A stretch of DNA of 64,000 bases, taken from an uncultured Bacteroidales bacterium. GTDB lineage: Bacteria; Bacteroidota; Bacteroidia; Bacteroidales; P3. The stretch spans positions 27,718-91,717 of the forward strand of contig ONQD01000007.1 in the NCBI GenBank assembly GCA_900319865.1, written 5' to 3'. The notes below the pieces were generated by a model. That model was not told the DNA's origin. It saw only the letters and a list, made by a program, of their open reading frames with translations, and did not search any database. Both the position numbers and the translations under genes were made by a program. Positions 62,231 to 64,000 of the stretch are shown piece after piece. Each line of letters begins with the position of its first letter. The stretch's first letter is position 1.

Positions 62231-63568
62231 ATGTCGAATATTTATATAGAAACATACGGCTGCCAGATGAATTTTGCGGACAGCGAGATTGTGGCCTCCC
62301 TTTTGCAAAAAGAGGGTGACCAGATGGTGGGCGAAATAGAGCAGGCCGACTATGTGCTGATAAACACTTGTGCCATACGCGACAATGCGGAGCAGCGGAT
62401 ACGCAAACGGTTGCGCGAACTGCGTGCCGTGCAGCAACGCCACCCGCAGCTGCGGATAGGGATACTGGGATGCATGGCCGAAAGGCTGCAGAGCCAGCTG
62501 ATGGTGGAGGAGGAGAATGTGAGTTTTGTGGTGGGTCCCGACTCCTATAGGCGGTTGCCAGAGATAATGCGCAAGGTGAGAGAAATGGGGGTGAAAGAGG
62601 CGGCCACTGAACTGAGCACCAGCGAGACGTATGCCGACATAGAACCGGTGCGGCTGGCATCGAATGGAATATCGGCCTACATATCTATCATGAGAGGTTG
62701 CCAGAACTATTGTGCCTACTGTGTGGTTCCCTACACCCGAGGCCGTGAACGAAGCCGTGACCCGGAGACAATAGTGGCAGAGGCCAGAAGCCTGTTTGAG
62801 CAGGGATATAAAGAGGTTACCCTGCTGGGACAGAATGTGAACTCGTACCGATTTGTGGTAGAGAACGCCAGCGGAGAGAAGGAGACAGTGGATTTTCCAG
62901 ACCTGATGCGCAGGGTGGCGGAGATAGACCCGCTGTTGCGTGTGAGGTTTGCCACATCGCACCCGAAGGACTTGAGCGACAAGTTGCTGGAGGTGATGGC
63001 AAAATATGACAATATATGCAAGTGCATCCACCTGCCGGTGCAAAGCGGAAGCGACCGGATGCTGAAACTGATGAACAGGCACTATGACTCGGCGTGGTAT
63101 CTGGACCGCATTACGGCAATAAGGCGTTATATGCCCGACTGCTCTATCACAACAGACGTGATAGCGGGATTTTGCACTGAGACGGAAGAGGAACACCAGA
63201 TGACATTGGAGATGTTTAGGAAGGTGCGGTATGACTATGCCTATATGTTCAAGTTCTCGATGCGCCCCAACACCTATGCCGAGAAACATCTGCAGGACGA
63301 TGTGCCCGATGCGGAGAAAACACGGCGGCTGGAGGAGATAATAGCTTTGCAGGGGCAGCTGGCCTTGGAGAATAACCGCAAGGAAATAGGCAAGACATTC
63401 GAGGTGCTGGTGGAGGGTGAATCGCACAGAAGCAAAGAACAGCTGTTTGGACGCAACAGCCAGAACAAGGTGATAGTGTTTGACCGAAAGGACGTGGTGC
63501 CCGGACAATATGTGAAAGTGAAAGTGACCGACTGCACGGCGGCGACGCTGAAAGGAGAACTGGTGTAG
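62231..63568 (+). CDS. miaB: tRNA-2-methylthio-N6-dimethylallyladenosine synthase MiaB
   Basis: 445-aa radical SAM methylthiotransferase acting on A37 of tRNAs that read UNN codons. The N-terminal UPF0004 domain has three cluster cysteines (ETYGCQMN, NTCAIRD, GILGCMAER). The radical SAM motif is CQNYCAYCVVPYTRGRERSR; a C-terminal TRAM domain is present (EVLVEGESHR, KVIVFDRKDVVPGQYVKVKV). Full length; complete residues. Confidence 0.97.
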   Translation: MSNIYIETYGCQMNFADSEIVASLLQKEGDQMVGEIEQADYVLINTCAIRDNAEQRIRKRLRELRAVQQRHPQLRIGILGCMAERLQSQLMVEEENVSFVVGPDSYRRLPEIMRKVREMGVKEAATELSTSETYADIEPVRLASNGISAYISIMRGCQNYCAYCVVPYTRGRERSRDPETIVAEARSLFEQGYKEVTLLGQNVNSYRFVVENASGEKETVDFPDLMRRVAEIDPLLRVRFATSHPKDLSDKLLEVMAKYDNICKCIHLPVQSGSDRMLKLMNRHYDSAWYLDRITAIRRYMPDCSITTDVIAGFCTETEEEHQMTLEMFRKVRYDYAYMFKFSMRPNTYAEKHLQDDVPDAEKTRRLEEIIALQGQLALENNRKEIGKTFEVLVEGESHRSKEQLFGRNSQNKVIVFDRKDVVPGQYVKVKVTDCTAATLKGELV

Positions 63569-63679
63569 GCAGAGGGCAGAGAGTGATATGAGAGGATGCG
63601 ATAACTGGCCAGTAGGGCTTCGCAACCGAAGTACAAAAATAGTAGACAATAAAAAGAATCTAATTCCGTTATTGAAGAT

Positions 63680-64000
63680 ATGAAAAAAGAATTCTTTGAG
63701 AAACACCCCCTTGTCAAGCATTTACTGTATATGCTGGGAGTGTCGGTAGTGATAGTGGTATTGGCATTTCTGCTGATAAAAGTGATAGCCCGACAGGGCA
63801 AGGAATATGAGTTGCCCGATATATACGGCGAGTCGCTGCAAGAGCTGGAGTCGCACAATCCGCTGCATTTCAAATATGTGGTGATAGACTCGGTGTATCA
63901 TGCGGATAAGGAAGGCGGCTTGGTGGTGCAGCAAGACCCCAAGGCTGGAACAATGGTGAAGACCCATCGCAAGATATATGTGACGGTGACCACCTATGCG
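63680..64000 (+). CDS. PASTA-domain membrane protein (3' end outside window)
   Basis: 107 codons visible, open to the last base. A short cytoplasmic start (MKKEFFEKHPLVKHLLYML) leads into a TM helix (VSVVIVVLAFLLIKVIA) and an extracytoplasmic PASTA-like domain (YELPDIYGESLQELE, VVQQDPKAGTMVKTHRKIYV). Bacteroidota carry such PASTA proteins without a kinase domain; their role at the cell wall is not defined. It is about 110 nt after miaB. Confidence 0.8.
   Translation, partial: MKKEFFEKHPLVKHLLYMLGVSVVIVVLAFLLIKVIARQGKEYELPDIYGESLQELESHNPLHFKYVVIDSVYHADKEGGLVVQQDPKAGTMVKTHRKIYVTVTTYA

Noticed and set aside
1-64000. CRISPR arrays, rRNA genes or insertion-sequence transposases.
   Set aside because: No regularly spaced repeat array, no rRNA sequence and no transposase motif was found on either strand.

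Overview
The window looks like a chromosomal segment of a member of the Bacteroidales (Bacteroidota). The evidence is: many promoters carry the phylum's -7 element TAnnTTTG, sometimes with a -33 TTTG; no Shine-Dalgarno-like leaders are apparent; there are two secreted proteins with type IX secretion (T9SS) C-terminal sorting domains plus a DUF5103 T9SS plug protein; and there is a TonB receptor with a carboxypeptidase-regulatory N-terminus, a DUF4294 protein and several lipoproteins. I cannot name a genus. Most of the window is moderately GC-rich; the restriction locus at 49-55 kb is visibly more AT-rich.

Layout. 1-7.4 kb: end of a giant T9SS surface protein, then tilS. 7.4-11 kb: a small peptide gene and a large lipoprotein gene lying between inverted copies of a dispersed repeat, followed by a second dispersed structured repeat and another lipoprotein. 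11.8-23.5 kb: tRNA-Gln, lysS, an MBL hydrolase, ung, a TonB receptor, holA, an acyl-CoA ligase, an NlpC/P60 hydrolase, DUF4294 and a PlsC acyltransferase. 23.5-32.5 kb: small membrane proteins and a lipoprotein, a beta-lactamase-fold hydrolase, a DRTGG/PHP pair, rlmH, a methyltransferase, a FemAB/GNAT protein, an OmpA-family protein and ftsE. 32.7-41.1 kb: trkH-trkH-trkA potassium uptake, a second acyl-CoA ligase, a glycosyltransferase and a hexapeptide acyltransferase.

41.5-47.4 kb: two tRNA-Val genes (GAC, CAC). A 5.67-kb integrative element sits in the 3' end of tRNA-Val(CAC), bounded by identical 43-bp att repeats. It carries a tyrosine integrase, an excisionase-like HTH protein, a gpII/X-type rolling-circle Rep protein, several small unknown genes, repeated integrase arm-type sites, and palindrome-rich DNA that may be replication origin or operator. 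No capsid or conjugation genes are visible.

47.7-57.7 kb: an accessory/defence region. It has an orphan HTH protein, a conserved hypothetical protein, and a type III-like restriction-modification pair preceded by a long, strongly base-paired leader. The restriction subunit is a helicase-PD-(D/E)XK protein carrying an apparently complete LexA-like S24 peptidase domain at its C-terminus. A DUF4143 ATPase, a YhcG-type nuclease and a 28-codon remnant of a type I specificity gene follow.

57.7-64 kb: the T9SS plug protein, a T9SS-secreted M6 metalloprotease with DTV-repeat stalks, miaB and the start of a PASTA protein.

The strongest candidates for something undescribed are the Res-S24 fusion together with its structured leader, and the small Rep-encoding integrative element in tRNA-Val. 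All functions are assigned from motifs read by eye; no database search was run.
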